A stretch of 42,163 bases of DNA from an uncultured Elusimicrobiales bacterium (lineage in GTDB: Bacteria > Elusimicrobiota > Elusimicrobia > Elusimicrobiales > Elusimicrobiaceae), in NCBI GenBank assembly GCA_944325235.1, contig CALUZE010000001.1, positions 1-42,163 on the forward strand, read 5' to 3'. The stretch's first letter is position 1. Every line of letters starts with the position of its first letter. The translations under genes and the position numbers were made by a program. Below the pieces are notes generated by a model. That model had not been told where the DNA came from. It saw nothing but the letters and a program-made list of their open reading frames with translations, and did not search any database. Positions 14,040 through 21,817 of the stretch are shown here, piece by piece.

Positions 14040-15359
14040 ATGACTTACGCCATTTTATTTATTGGGGTGCTCTTATTTTTGGGGCATATTTTTTCTTCCC
14101 TGTTTGAAAAAACCCGCCTGCCGGACGTGCTGCCGCTGATGATTTTGGGCATTGTGCTGGGGCCGGTGCTGAAAGTGGTACGCCCGGAGTCCTTCGGTGA
14201 GGCCGGGCAGATTTTTACCACCCTGGCGCTAATCGTGGTGCTGTTTAAAAGCGGGTTGGATTTCCGCATTTTGTCGCTGCGCGGAGCGGTAGGGCAGGGG
14301 CTGTTGCTCACCACCGTGTGCTTTTTGCTGATTACGGCCGTTATCGCTTTTATTACGCAGAGCCTTTTGGGCATTCCGCAAATTTACGCGCTGATTATCG
14401 GCTCCATCGTAGCCGATAACTCCACCGCCATCATCACCCCGATGCTGGCCAAACTGAAAATTGCCAAAACCACCAAAACCATTCTGTTCCTGGAAGCCAA
14501 CTTGACGGGGGTGTACTCCATTGTGCTGGCGCTGGCACTATTGTCGGCGGCGTCGCGCGGGGGAACGGTTTCGGCCGGGATGCTGGCGGCCGACGTGCTG
14601 AAATCCTTTAGTATCGGCATCGTGTTTGCTTTGGCGGCGGGATTGTTTTGGATGAGCATTTTAAACCGCGTGCGCCGGCTGGAGAATGCCATTTCGCTTA
14701 CGTTTGCGTTTGTGCTGTTGGTGTACAGCTTAAGCGGGTTGATCGGCGGGGACGGCGCCATCGCCACGCTGGCGTTTGGGGTGGTGGCCGGCAACATCCG
14801 GCTGATTAAGCGGCTGTGGCTGCCCAAGCTGGACTACCGGCGCCTGCTGTCGCTGAACAGCGGGGAAAAAGATTTTTTTGATGAAATTGAATTTATTTTT
14901 AAAACGCTGTTTTTCGTATTTATGGGCATTTGCCTGCGGCTGGGGCGGGTGGATTTGCTGGCGATTGGGCTCGTGCTGTCGCTGGCCAAGCTGGTGTTCC
15001 GCGCCCCGGTGGTGAATTACTGCGTATCGCGCAACATCACGCGGGAAGATTGCTCCGTGATTACGGCGATGTGCCCCAACGGACTGGTCAGCGCGGTGTT
15101 GGCGGCGATGATAGCCTCGCAATTGCCCAAAGAGGGGGCGGTCATTCAGGACGTGATTTACGCCGTCATCTTCTTTAGCGTGCTGATTTCCAATTTGATG
15201 TCCTTTCGCATTGAAAAGGGAGGCTTGAAATGGCTGGGCAAAGCAATGTTTTTCCGCCACGCGGCGGCCCCCGCACTAGCGGTGCCCGCCCCGAACCCGG
15301 CCCCGGCAGGCGAAGCGGCACCCACCGGTGACCCGGCTCAACCCGCGGAAAACAAATAA
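14040..15359 (+). CDS. cation:proton antiporter, CPA family
   Basis: Inner-membrane Na+(K+)/H+ antiporter of 439 residues. About 12 hydrophobic segments run from residue 2 to about 405. Recognisable parts are EKTRLPDVLPLMILGIVLGP (the conserved N-terminal re-entrant region), LFKSGLDF, and ADNSTAIITP in the fifth-helix region, where the family's two-residue acidic motif appears as DN, followed by GLVSAVLAAMIAS. The hydrophilic tail of about 30 residues is Ala/Pro-rich. The ATG at 14040 is chosen because a perfect TATAAT ends six bases upstream and no SD exists, so the mRNA is probably leaderless. Which ion it moves cannot be read from the sequence. Confidence 0.88.
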   Translation: MTYAILFIGVLLFLGHIFSSLFEKTRLPDVLPLMILGIVLGPVLKVVRPESFGEAGQIFTTLALIVVLFKSGLDFRILSLRGAVGQGLLLTTVCFLLITAVIAFITQSLLGIPQIYALIIGSIVADNSTAIITPMLAKLKIAKTTKTILFLEANLTGVYSIVLALALLSAASRGGTVSAGMLAADVLKSFSIGIVFALAAGLFWMSILNRVRRLENAISLTFAFVLLVYSLSGLIGGDGAIATLAFGVVAGNIRLIKRLWLPKLDYRRLLSLNSGEKDFFDEIEFIFKTLFFVFMGICLRLGRVDLLAIGLVLSLAKLVFRAPVVNYCVSRNITREDCSVITAMCPNGLVSAVLAAMIASQLPKEGAVIQDVIYAVIFFSVLISNLMSFRIEKGGLKWLGKAMFFRHAAAPALAVPAPNPAPAGEAAPTGDPAQPAENK

Positions 15360-15368
15360 TTTCATCCG

Positions 15369-15402
15369 ACAAAAAACGCCCCGCATTTGCTACGGGGCGT
15401 TG
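15369..15402 (-). terminator. terminator of the murI-pgeF operon
   Basis: On the minus strand AACGCCCCG, a 9-base loop, CGGGGCGTT and TTTT. The plus-strand side has no T run, so the antiporter gene may read through. Confidence 0.85.
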
Positions 15403-15422
15403 TGCTGCTTATAAACCCGGCC

Positions 15423-16115
15423 TTAAGGTTTGTACACAAACGAAAGCAAACAATCTTTCACGTGGTCCCTCCGCCAGGAAAAGAAGTTTTCCTTATCGCC
15501 GCAGGTGCAGTAGTACGGGGTTTTGATGTCCGCGGCGTTCAGCCCGGCCAGCTGGAGCTGGAGGATGATTTCCGTATTTAAATTGACGAAAATTTTGCTG
15601 TCTTTGCGCACTACGCTCCGGGCGGAAAACTGGCTGGCGGTATCTTCCTGCACTTCAAAACAGCAACTTTGGATATGCGGCCCCAGCCAGCCGTACAGGG
15701 TGCCTTGCGCACCGGCGTCTTTCATCGCCATGGCGGTTTTATAGGGCAGTTGCTTGACTACGCCGCGCCAGCCGCAATGCGCGAGGGCAAACACGCGGGC
15801 GGTTTCGTCCCACAGAAAAAGCGGCACGCAGTCGGCCGTCAAAATGGCCGCGCCCCACCCGCCGCAGGACAGCACCCACGCATCGGCTTCTTGCTCGGGC
15901 TGGTTTTGAAAGGCCAGTGCGTCCGCGTCCGAACCGATGCGAATGATACGGTCGCTGTGCGTTTGGTGAAAATGCAGGATTTGCGTTTCCGGCACGTTTA
16001 ATTGGCGGAATACGGCCGTTTGGTTGGCCGCCTCGCGCATATTGCCTGCGTGGCGGGATACGGTTCCGCCCACCAGGCCCAGGGAAAGCATTCGGTTATC
16101 GGCGTATATCTTCAT
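15423..16115 (-). CDS. pgeF: PgeF-type (YfiH/DUF152) purine nucleoside phosphorylase-like, peptidoglycan editing factor
   Basis: Cytosolic multifunctional zinc enzyme. In E. coli the YfiH homologue corrects peptidoglycan precursors that carry L-Ser in place of L-Ala, and family members act on purine nucleosides. 230 residues. The zinc and active-site motifs are HFHQTHSD (His50, His53), LTADCVPLF with Cys96, AHCGWRG with His113, and GPHIQSCCFEV, with a C-terminal YYCTCGDKENFFSWRRD. It overlaps the 3' end of murI by 20 bases, so translation is coupled and both proteins serve the same pathway, as murI supplies D-Glu for the step after the L-Ala step edited by PgeF. Confidence 0.94.
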   Translation of the reverse strand: MKIYADNRMLSLGLVGGTVSRHAGNMREAANQTAVFRQLNVPETQILHFHQTHSDRIIRIGSDADALAFQNQPEQEADAWVLSCGGWGAAILTADCVPLFLWDETARVFALAHCGWRGVVKQLPYKTAMAMKDAGAQGTLYGWLGPHIQSCCFEVQEDTASQFSARSVVRKDSKIFVNLNTEIILQLQLAGLNAADIKTPYYCTCGDKENFFSWRRDHVKDCLLSFVYKP

Positions 16116-16911
16116 ATTCTAATTTCTTCAGGCGGACGGCGCCTAATTTTTCGGAAAGTAATTTTTCGGCCAGGTGCTTAAAGCGGGTCGGGTCGTCGCT
16201 GGCGTAAAGCTGCACACGGCCTTTGCCGCGGGTTTCCAGCTGGCCGCGTTCGGCCAAAAAGGCTTGGGCGGCGTCGGCCAGGGTGTCGGCCGAGTCCACC
16301 AGGCGCACGCTTTTGCCCAAAATGCGGGACAGGACCGGCTTTAACAGCGGGTAATGGGTGCAGCCTAAAATCACGGTGTCGGCGCCGTTTTTTTGCACGG
16401 GCTTTAAATATTCCTGCGCAATCAGCGCGGCGGCGGGTTTTTTGCCCCAGCTTTCTTCGGCCAGCGGCACAAACAGCGGGCACGCCTGCTGCACAACGCG
16501 CGCTTTCGGCGCACACTTTAAAATGGCTTTGGGATAGGCTTTGCTGCGCACGGTGCCTTCCGTGCCCAATACGGCAATCCGCCCGTTGCGTGTGACGTCC
16601 GCCGCCCGCCGGGCGCCGGGTTCAATCACGCCCATGACGGGCACCGTCATTTGGCGGCGCAGTTCCGCCAGCGCCTGGGCCGAGGCCGTATTGCACGCCA
16701 CCACAATCAGCTTGACCCCCTGGGTTTGCAAAAAACGGGCAATCGCCAAAGAAAATTTGGTTACGGCCGCTTTGGATTTGGAGCCGTAAGGTACATTGGC
16801 GGTATCGCCGAAATAAATTAAATCTTCGTGCGGCAGTTTGCGGCGCAGGGCTTTTAAAATGGTCAGCCCGCCCAGGCCGGAGTCAAAAACGCCGATGGGT
16901 TGTTTTTTCAT
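16096..16911 (-). CDS. murI: glutamate racemase
   Basis: Cofactor-independent cytosolic racemase that makes D-glutamate for peptidoglycan. 271 residues. The N-terminal IGVFDSGLGGLTIL is the family signature. The two catalytic cysteines are Cys73 in VVACNTASA and Cys184 in LGCTHYPLL, and YFGDTANVPYGSKS is conserved. First gene of a two-gene operon with pgeF. No SD: a minus-strand TATAAT ends seven bases before the ATG, so the mRNA looks leaderless. The promoter lies back to back with that of the receptor kinase gene in a 62-bp gap. Confidence 0.96.
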   Translation of the reverse strand: MKKQPIGVFDSGLGGLTILKALRRKLPHEDLIYFGDTANVPYGSKSKAAVTKFSLAIARFLQTQGVKLIVVACNTASAQALAELRRQMTVPVMGVIEPGARRAADVTRNGRIAVLGTEGTVRSKAYPKAILKCAPKARVVQQACPLFVPLAEESWGKKPAAALIAQEYLKPVQKNGADTVILGCTHYPLLKPVLSRILGKSVRLVDSADTLADAAQAFLAERGQLETRGKGRVQLYASDDPTRFKHLAEKLLSEKLGAVRLKKLEYEDIRR

Positions 16912-16918
16912 AATTCTT

Positions 16919-16924
16919 ATTATA
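16919..16924 (-). promoter_or_regulatory. -10 of murI, leaderless geometry
   Basis: Consensus TATAAT on the minus strand, seven bases (AAGAATT) to the ATG, no SD. Confidence 0.65.
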
Positions 16925-16936
16925 GTAATTTGGATA

Positions 16937-16967
16937 TTGGAACAAAACCCTTTCTTTGTGCTAGAAT
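16937..16967 (+). promoter_or_regulatory. promoter of the receptor kinase gene, leaderless geometry
   Basis: TTGGAA, a 19-bp spacer, extended -10 TGC-TAGAAT (16962-16967) and six bases to the ATG. No SD. Confidence 0.62.
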
Positions 16968-16973
16968 ATCCTT

Positions 16974-18461
16974 ATGTTTAAAAAGAAGATTCTCTGGCTT
17001 TTGGCGGTGTGTTTGTGCGGGGCTTCCCTGTGGGCTGCCCCTGCCCGGCAAAGCGCCCCGCTGATTGTGGGGGGCAATTTTTCCGCCCAGACCAATACTT
17101 CTTCGCAAACCAAAGTGTTCAACCAAGCGGCCCGCAACGCGGAGATTGCGTCCTTAAACAGCCAGCTGAAACAAAAACGCTTTACGGACGTTATCCGCCG
17201 GATTAACGCGCTGACGGCCAACAACTTCCTGGATAACCGCTTTCACCTGTTACTGGCCATCGCCTACGACGGCCTGGGCAAGTACGACGACGTCATCTAT
17301 TCTGCCGGCCAAGCCATTGCCGTGGCCCCGCAGGATTCCCGCGCCTACATTTTGCGCGGCGGCGCCTATTTGCAATTGGGCGATTATGAACGCGCCCGCA
17401 TGGACGCCGATACCGCCCTGAAACTGAACCCTTCTTCCCGCCTGGCCCAAAAATTGCAGAGCGATTTGGATGAAAAACTGGCCATCAAACGCAACGAAAC
17501 GCCGTCCCAGCCCGTTAAAAAGGAAACTACCCCGCGCTGGATTATGCTGTATTTCCTGGCGGTGTTTGTGGCGCTTCTCTTGTTTATCTATTGGCGCTAC
17601 GAAGATGTTTTCCACCAGCCCAAGAATGCCTTTTCCCGCCGGGAAGTGGACGTAAAAGAACAGTACGATTTTATCCGCCAAATCGGCGAAGGCGGCATGG
17701 GCAAAGTGTACGAAGCGTACGACAAAGTGCTCAAGCGCAAAGTGGCCATCAAACGCGTCCGCCCGGAACTGGTGCGCAGCGCGTACGTGCGCGAGCAGTT
17801 CTTGTCCGAAGCGCGCATGGTGGCGTTATTGCGCCACCCGTGCATTGTGGAAATTTACACGGTGATAGAATCCGAAAGCTCCCTGTATTTGGTGTTTGAA
17901 TACGTGGACGGCCAAACGCTGGAAACCCGCTTGGATATTGACGGCCGGTTGCCGTTTTCCAAAGCGAAACGGATTTTTGAATACGTCTGCCGCGGCTTGC
18001 AGTATGCCCACTCGCAGGATATTATTCATTGCGACTTAAAACCCGGCAACATTATGCTGTTTGACGATGACAAAGCCAAAGTGATGGACTTCGGCGTGGC
18101 CAAAAAATCGGTGGACCACCAAACCGGCGCCCGCACCGTGGCCGGTACGCCTGCGTATATGGCGCCCGAACAGCAGAAAGGTTTTATGCGCAAACAGTCG
18201 GACGTATACTCCTTGGCGCTGTGCCTGTACGAAGCGTTGGTGGGGCAGGTGCCGTGGACGGTGAAAGGCTTTGATATTGCCAACAAAAAAATTGTGCCGG
18301 CTTCCAAACTGGCGCCCAATATTCCGCCGGCGGTGGATGGCTTGCTGGCCGACGCGCTGAAAGAGGACCCCAAGGAACGTATCCAAACGATTGACGAATT
18401 TTGGAGCCGCTTAAAAGCCATTGATCCGTTGCCGGAAGAATTGGAACAAACGCACTATTAA
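16974..18461 (+). CDS. receptor Ser/Thr protein kinase with N-terminal TPR sensor outside the membrane
   Basis: 495-residue Hanks-type kinase. Order of parts: signal peptide (about 1-22, ending LWAAP); a helical TPR-like domain (about 55-165) with repeats such as FHLLLAIAYDGLGKYDDVIYSAG and AYILRGGAYLQLGDYERARMDA; one transmembrane segment (about 189-207); a kinase domain (about 231-490). Kinase motifs: GEGGMGKV P-loop, VAIK with Lys260, HCDLKPGN (the HRD Arg is Cys), DFG at 372-374, APE at 397-399. The topology, sensor outside and kinase inside, is the reverse of PASTA-type kinases, where the kinase is N-terminal. HCD makes it a non-RD kinase. It stands alone, and substrates cannot be inferred. 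It probably has a leaderless mRNA. Confidence 0.9.
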   Translation: MFKKKILWLLAVCLCGASLWAAPARQSAPLIVGGNFSAQTNTSSQTKVFNQAARNAEIASLNSQLKQKRFTDVIRRINALTANNFLDNRFHLLLAIAYDGLGKYDDVIYSAGQAIAVAPQDSRAYILRGGAYLQLGDYERARMDADTALKLNPSSRLAQKLQSDLDEKLAIKRNETPSQPVKKETTPRWIMLYFLAVFVALLLFIYWRYEDVFHQPKNAFSRREVDVKEQYDFIRQIGEGGMGKVYEAYDKVLKRKVAIKRVRPELVRSAYVREQFLSEARMVALLRHPCIVEIYTVIESESSLYLVFEYVDGQTLETRLDIDGRLPFSKAKRIFEYVCRGLQYAHSQDIIHCDLKPGNIMLFDDDKAKVMDFGVAKKSVDHQTGARTVAGTPAYMAPEQQKGFMRKQSDVYSLALCLYEALVGQVPWTVKGFDIANKKIVPASKLAPNIPPAVDGLLADALKEDPKERIQTIDEFWSRLKAIDPLPEELEQTHY

Positions 18462-18475
18462 TTTATCCCTATGCA

Positions 18476-18510
18476 AAAGCCGGGGCAAAATAAATGCCCC
18501 GGCTTTTTTG
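18476..18510 (+). terminator. terminator of the receptor kinase gene
   Basis: AAAGCCGGGGCA, an 8-base loop, TGCCCCGGCTTTTTTG. Confidence 0.93.
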
Positions 18511-18526
18511 TTTGCCGGCCCCAAAT

Positions 18527-18556
18527 AAAAATGCCGCCCGGCGGGGCGGCATTTAA
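18527..18556 (-). terminator. terminator of the nucleoside phosphorylase gene
   Basis: Minus strand: AATGCCGCC-CCGCCG-GGCGGCATT with TTTATTT following. Confidence 0.8.
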
Positions 18557-18563
18557 AAGCAAG

Positions 18564-19310
18564 TCAGCGGAGTATTTTGCGGGCGGCTTCAAACACGTCT
18601 TCCAACGCGCGGAAGATGGGTTTCTCGCCAAAGTGCGGGTCCCACTTCAGTTGGCTTAAGCAGTCGCTCACTACAAATGCCGCCGCGCCTTTGGCTTTGC
18701 GTTTGGCGCATACGGCGTAAAAGGCGGCCGCTTCCATTTCCACGGTCAGCACGTCTTTCTTTTGGTAGTGTTTCACTTCTTCTTTGGTCTCGCGGAAGAT
18801 GGCGTCCGTCGTCCAGTTGCGCCCGATGTGAAAGTTCTTTCCGTCCGCTTTAAGCTGTTTGGCCAGGCGGGAGAGCAGGGCTTTGTTGGGGCGGCTGGTT
18901 TCGCGCGCGGTGTAGCAGGGGGAGGTGCCGTCATCGCAGAGGGCTTCGTCGCACAGGACGATGTCGGCCGGCTGCACTTCTTCCTGCAGCGATCCGGCCA
19001 GCCCGATAAACACAAATTCTTTCACGCCCAGCGCAATTAACACTTCCAGCGCCATGGTCATCCCCGGCGCGCCGGAGCCGAACTGCGTGACGTAGCACAA
19101 ATCTTCGCCTTGCAGGGCGTAGATGTCGGCCTCGCAATTGTATTTTTTGTATTTGGCGTGGCTGTCCACATAGCGGGTAAGGGACGAAATGGGGCACAAA
19201 ATCGCCTTGGAAGGCAGTTTTAGGCCGGCCGCCACATGGCGCACGTAACCGGCGGGGGTGGAAATCTCTTTTAAAGAGGGTTTTTTCGTTTTTGGAAATA
19301 GTAAGGTCAT
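18564..19310 (-). CDS. nucleoside phosphorylase of the PNP/UDP (NP-I) family
   Basis: Phosphorolytic cleavage of nucleosides to base and ribose-1-phosphate in the cytosol. 248 residues. Typical NP-I elements are FGSGAPGMTMALEVLIALGVKEFVFIGLAGSL (about 77-108) and TVEMEAAAFYAVC near the C-terminus, with the MEAAA Glu that binds the ribose. The Arg/phosphate-binding pattern in the SSLTRYVDSHAKYKKY segment and the DEALCDDGTS loop suggest a uridine phosphorylase-like member, but purine specificity cannot be excluded. With the pyrimidine phosphorylase at 24874 it would feed nucleoside salvage. The ATG is 6 bases after a weak -10 (TTTTAT) and has no SD. Confidence 0.86.
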   Translation of the reverse strand: MTLLFPKTKKPSLKEISTPAGYVRHVAAGLKLPSKAILCPISSLTRYVDSHAKYKKYNCEADIYALQGEDLCYVTQFGSGAPGMTMALEVLIALGVKEFVFIGLAGSLQEEVQPADIVLCDEALCDDGTSPCYTARETSRPNKALLSRLAKQLKADGKNFHIGRNWTTDAIFRETKEEVKHYQKKDVLTVEMEAAAFYAVCAKRKAKGAAAFVVSDCLSQLKWDPHFGEKPIFRALEDVFEAARKILR

Positions 19311-19316
19311 ATTTTG

Positions 19317-19322
19317 ATAAAA
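19317..19322 (-). promoter_or_regulatory. weak -10 of the nucleoside phosphorylase gene, leaderless geometry
   Basis: Minus strand TTTTAT, six bases to the ATG. The weakest of this class here. Confidence 0.35.
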
Positions 19323-19330
19323 TTTACAGG

Positions 19331-19358
19331 TTGTGCTTTAGCACACTAATACTATACA
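19331..19358 (+). promoter_or_regulatory. promoter of the AGCS symporter with an inverted repeat over the -35
   Basis: TTGTGC (19331-19336), 16-bp spacer, TATACA (19353-19358). The 14-bp perfect inverted repeat TGTGC-TTTA-GCACA (19332-19345) covers the -35, as an operator would. The transcript would have a leader of about 25 bases with the SD-like AAGGAAC. Confidence 0.6.
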
Positions 19359-19387
19359 AAAAAGGAACCGCAAAAGGAACAAGGCTT

Positions 19388-20734
19388 ATGGAACTGATTA
19401 CGCAGGGAGTCGTTCGGTTAAACGCGTTTTTATGGGGTGCGCCGATGTTGGTGCTGATTATCGGCATCAGTGTATATTTTACTTGGAAATTAAAATTTAT
19501 CCAAAAGCATTTGTTCCCTGCCATTTCGCTTTCGTTGGCCAAAAGCCGCAGCGCGGGCGCCGTAAGCAGTTTTGGCGCTTTGGTAATTGCGCTGGCCGCT
19601 ATGGTGGGCACGGGCAACATCGTGGGGGTGGCGGCGGCCGTTTCCACCGGCGGGCCGGGGGCGCTGTTTTGGATGATGCTTTCGGCCTTTTTGGCGATGG
19701 CCACCAAATATGCCGAGGCCGTGCTGGCCGTCAAATATCGCGAAAAAAACGCCGCGGGCGAATATGTGGGCGGGCCAATGTACGTGCTTAAAAACGGATT
19801 GAATATGAAAAAGACCGCCGTCGTGTTTGCCCTGGCCACGGCATTGATGGGGTTTGCCGACGCGCTGATTCAGACCAATTCGCTGGTAGCCATTTACGGG
19901 TCCGTTTTCCGGGCCCCGGCGTGGACGACGACCGTCGTGCTGATTGTATTGACGGCCGCGGTTATTTTGGGCGGCGTGCGCAAAATTGCCGCGTTCTGCA
20001 AATGGCTGGTGCCGTTTATGGCGGTGTTGTACATTGTGCTGTGCCTGGCCGTGATCGTAACCCATTTGGAAAAACTCCCGTGGGCCATTGCGTGCATTTT
20101 TAAAAGCGCTTTTACCGGCACGGCCGTATTAGGCGGCGCGGTGGGCATTACGATAAAAGAAGCGGTGCGCTACGGTGTGTCGCGCGGGGTATTGTCCAAC
20201 GAAGCCGGCAGCGGCAGCGGCGCCATTGCCGCGGCGGCCGCGCAAACGCCCAATTCCGTGCGGCAGGGGCTCATTTCGGCCACGACCGTGTTTTGGGATA
20301 CCTTGGTGATTTGCTTGCTGTCCGGGGTGGCGGTGGTGCTGGCGGGCGATTGGCAGAGCGGCACGCTGTTTGGCGCGCAGTTGGCGGAAAACGCTTTCGG
20401 CACGCTGCCGGGCGGGTCGTTTTTCCTGCTGGCGTCTTTGACGCTGTTTGCTTTTTCCACCTTGGTAGGGTGGAGCTATTACACGGCCAAATCGGTGCAG
20501 TTTTGTTTAGGCGTACAGGTGGAAAAGCCCGTCTATTGGCTGTGGCTTGCAATGATGTGCGCCGGCGGATTTTTAAGCCCCAAGCTGGTGTGGGAATTGG
20601 CCGATACCGCCATTGCGGTGATGTGCGTGCCGAACATTTTGGCGTTGTGGCTGCTGCGCAAAGAAGTGTTTGCCGAAACCCAAACGTACCTGTCCGCGGA
20701 GTTATCTTACGCGCACCGTTTGGAACACAAATAG
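19388..20734 (+). CDS. sodium:amino-acid (alanine/glycine) symporter, AGCS family
   Basis: Inner-membrane carrier that takes up alanine or glycine with Na+. 448 residues, about 10-11 hydrophobic segments, normal for the family. Characteristic stretches are ALAAMVGTGNIVGVAAAVSTGGPGALFWM (about 63-92), GGPMYVLKNG and SNEAGSGSGAIAAAAAQTPNSVRQGL (about 272-297), the AGCS signature with small residues that line the ion path. The ATG at 19388 is preferred for an upstream SD-like AAGG and because it begins right at the conserved N-terminus; the extension to 19292 crosses the promoter. Its gene neighbours do not suggest a pathway. Confidence 0.92.
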   Translation: MELITQGVVRLNAFLWGAPMLVLIIGISVYFTWKLKFIQKHLFPAISLSLAKSRSAGAVSSFGALVIALAAMVGTGNIVGVAAAVSTGGPGALFWMMLSAFLAMATKYAEAVLAVKYREKNAAGEYVGGPMYVLKNGLNMKKTAVVFALATALMGFADALIQTNSLVAIYGSVFRAPAWTTTVVLIVLTAAVILGGVRKIAAFCKWLVPFMAVLYIVLCLAVIVTHLEKLPWAIACIFKSAFTGTAVLGGAVGITIKEAVRYGVSRGVLSNEAGSGSGAIAAAAAQTPNSVRQGLISATTVFWDTLVICLLSGVAVVLAGDWQSGTLFGAQLAENAFGTLPGGSFFLLASLTLFAFSTLVGWSYYTAKSVQFCLGVQVEKPVYWLWLAMMCAGGFLSPKLVWELADTAIAVMCVPNILALWLLRKEVFAETQTYLSAELSYAHRLEHK

Positions 20735-20760
20735 GGCGATAAAAAGCCTTTACAAGCCGG

Positions 20761-20788
20761 TTGTTAGGTGGTATCATTAGTATATAGG
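20761..20788 (+). promoter_or_regulatory. possible promoter of the CorA gene
   Basis: TTGTTA, 16-bp spacer, TATAGG (or TATATA with 14 bp). Only ten bases then separate it from the ATG, with a GAGAGAAAA purine stretch that could act as a weak SD. Confidence 0.4.
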
Positions 20789-20798
20789 CGAGAGAAAA

Positions 20799-21713
20799 AT
20801 GCTCAAAAAATACGAAATTTTAAATAAAAAGCTGACGGAAACCGAATCGGACGCTGCCCAAGTGCTGGTGTACACCAACCCCTCGGTAGAGGAACAGCGC
20901 TATTTGGTGGAATCCTGCCAGATTGACGAACACACCCTCGCCTCTGCCCTGGACCCGGACGAATTGCCCCGCTTGGAATTTGAACCCGAACACATCGTGA
21001 TGATTTACAAACGCCCCAAAAATTATTCCGGCAAAGACCAGCTGGAATTTAAGGTGGCTTCGGTGGGGATGTTTTTGTTTGAAAACAAACTCATCGTGGT
21101 CCTGGCCGAAGACATCCCGCTGTTTGTGGGCAAGCGGTTCCATACGGTATCTTCCATTAAAGAAGTCTTTTTGAAACTGGTGTACAATTCCATTTCCCAC
21201 TACGTGGAACACTTGCGCATTATTCATATGATTTCCGAGGAAATTGAGGATAAAATTACGGAATCTATGGATAACACGTATCTGCTGAACCTGTTCAGCC
21301 TGGTAAAAAGCTTGGTGTACTACGCCGAGGCTATTACTTCCAACGGTTTTGTGTTTGAAAAAGCCCGCAACCTTTCGGCCCGTATCGGCTTTGACGAAAA
21401 AGACGAAGAAATGCTGGACGATATCATCGTGGAAAATATGCAGTGCAAAACCCAGGCGGATATTTATTCCAACATTTTGGCCCAGTTGTTGGATGCGCGT
21501 GCGTCCATCGTAAACAACAATTTAAACCAGCTGATTAAAAAACTAAACGTCATCACCATTTGGATGATGGTGCCTACACTGGTGGTCAGTGCGTACGGGA
21601 TGAACGTGGCGCTGCCGCTTTCCAACCACCCGGACGCTTTTTGGATGTTGATGGGGCTGTGTTTGATTTTGGTGTGGCTGGTGATGATGTTCTGGCGGCA
21701 CAAAAACTGGTAA
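20799..21713 (+). CDS. CorA-type magnesium/divalent-cation transporter
   Basis: Pentameric inner-membrane channel for Mg2+ (or Co2+/Ni2+). 304 residues. The N-terminal cytosolic domain is alpha/beta (about 1-230). The long stalk helix follows, and two C-terminal transmembrane segments (about 245-265 and 277-297) enclose the signature SAYGMN, the defining motif of the CorA superfamily, here followed by VALPL. The C-terminal cluster of basic residues (WRHKNW) is also typical. Some similarity in layout to the ZntB/CorA II branch leaves the ion uncertain. Its own terminator follows. Confidence 0.92.
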   Translation: MLKKYEILNKKLTETESDAAQVLVYTNPSVEEQRYLVESCQIDEHTLASALDPDELPRLEFEPEHIVMIYKRPKNYSGKDQLEFKVASVGMFLFENKLIVVLAEDIPLFVGKRFHTVSSIKEVFLKLVYNSISHYVEHLRIIHMISEEIEDKITESMDNTYLLNLFSLVKSLVYYAEAITSNGFVFEKARNLSARIGFDEKDEEMLDDIIVENMQCKTQADIYSNILAQLLDARASIVNNNLNQLIKKLNVITIWMMVPTLVVSAYGMNVALPLSNHPDAFWMLMGLCLILVWLVMMFWRHKNW

Positions 21714-21729
21714 TTTTTAACGAACGCAC

Positions 21730-21752
21730 AAGCGGGCTTGGCCCGCTTTTTT
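21730..21752 (+). terminator. terminator of the CorA gene
   Basis: AAGCGGGC-TTG-GCCCGCTTTTTT, a compact stem with a 3-base loop. Confidence 0.9.
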
Positions 21753-21782
21753 AATCTAATCCTTTTTTTCGGGGCGGTTGGA

Positions 21783-21811
21783 TTGGTGCCCCGGAGGCAT
21801 TTTGGTACACT
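21783..21811 (+). promoter_or_regulatory. promoter of queH, leaderless geometry
   Basis: TTGGTG (21783-21788), 17-bp spacer, TACACT (21806-21811), six bases to the ATG at 21818; no SD. Confidence 0.58.
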
Positions 21812-21817
21812 GTATAT

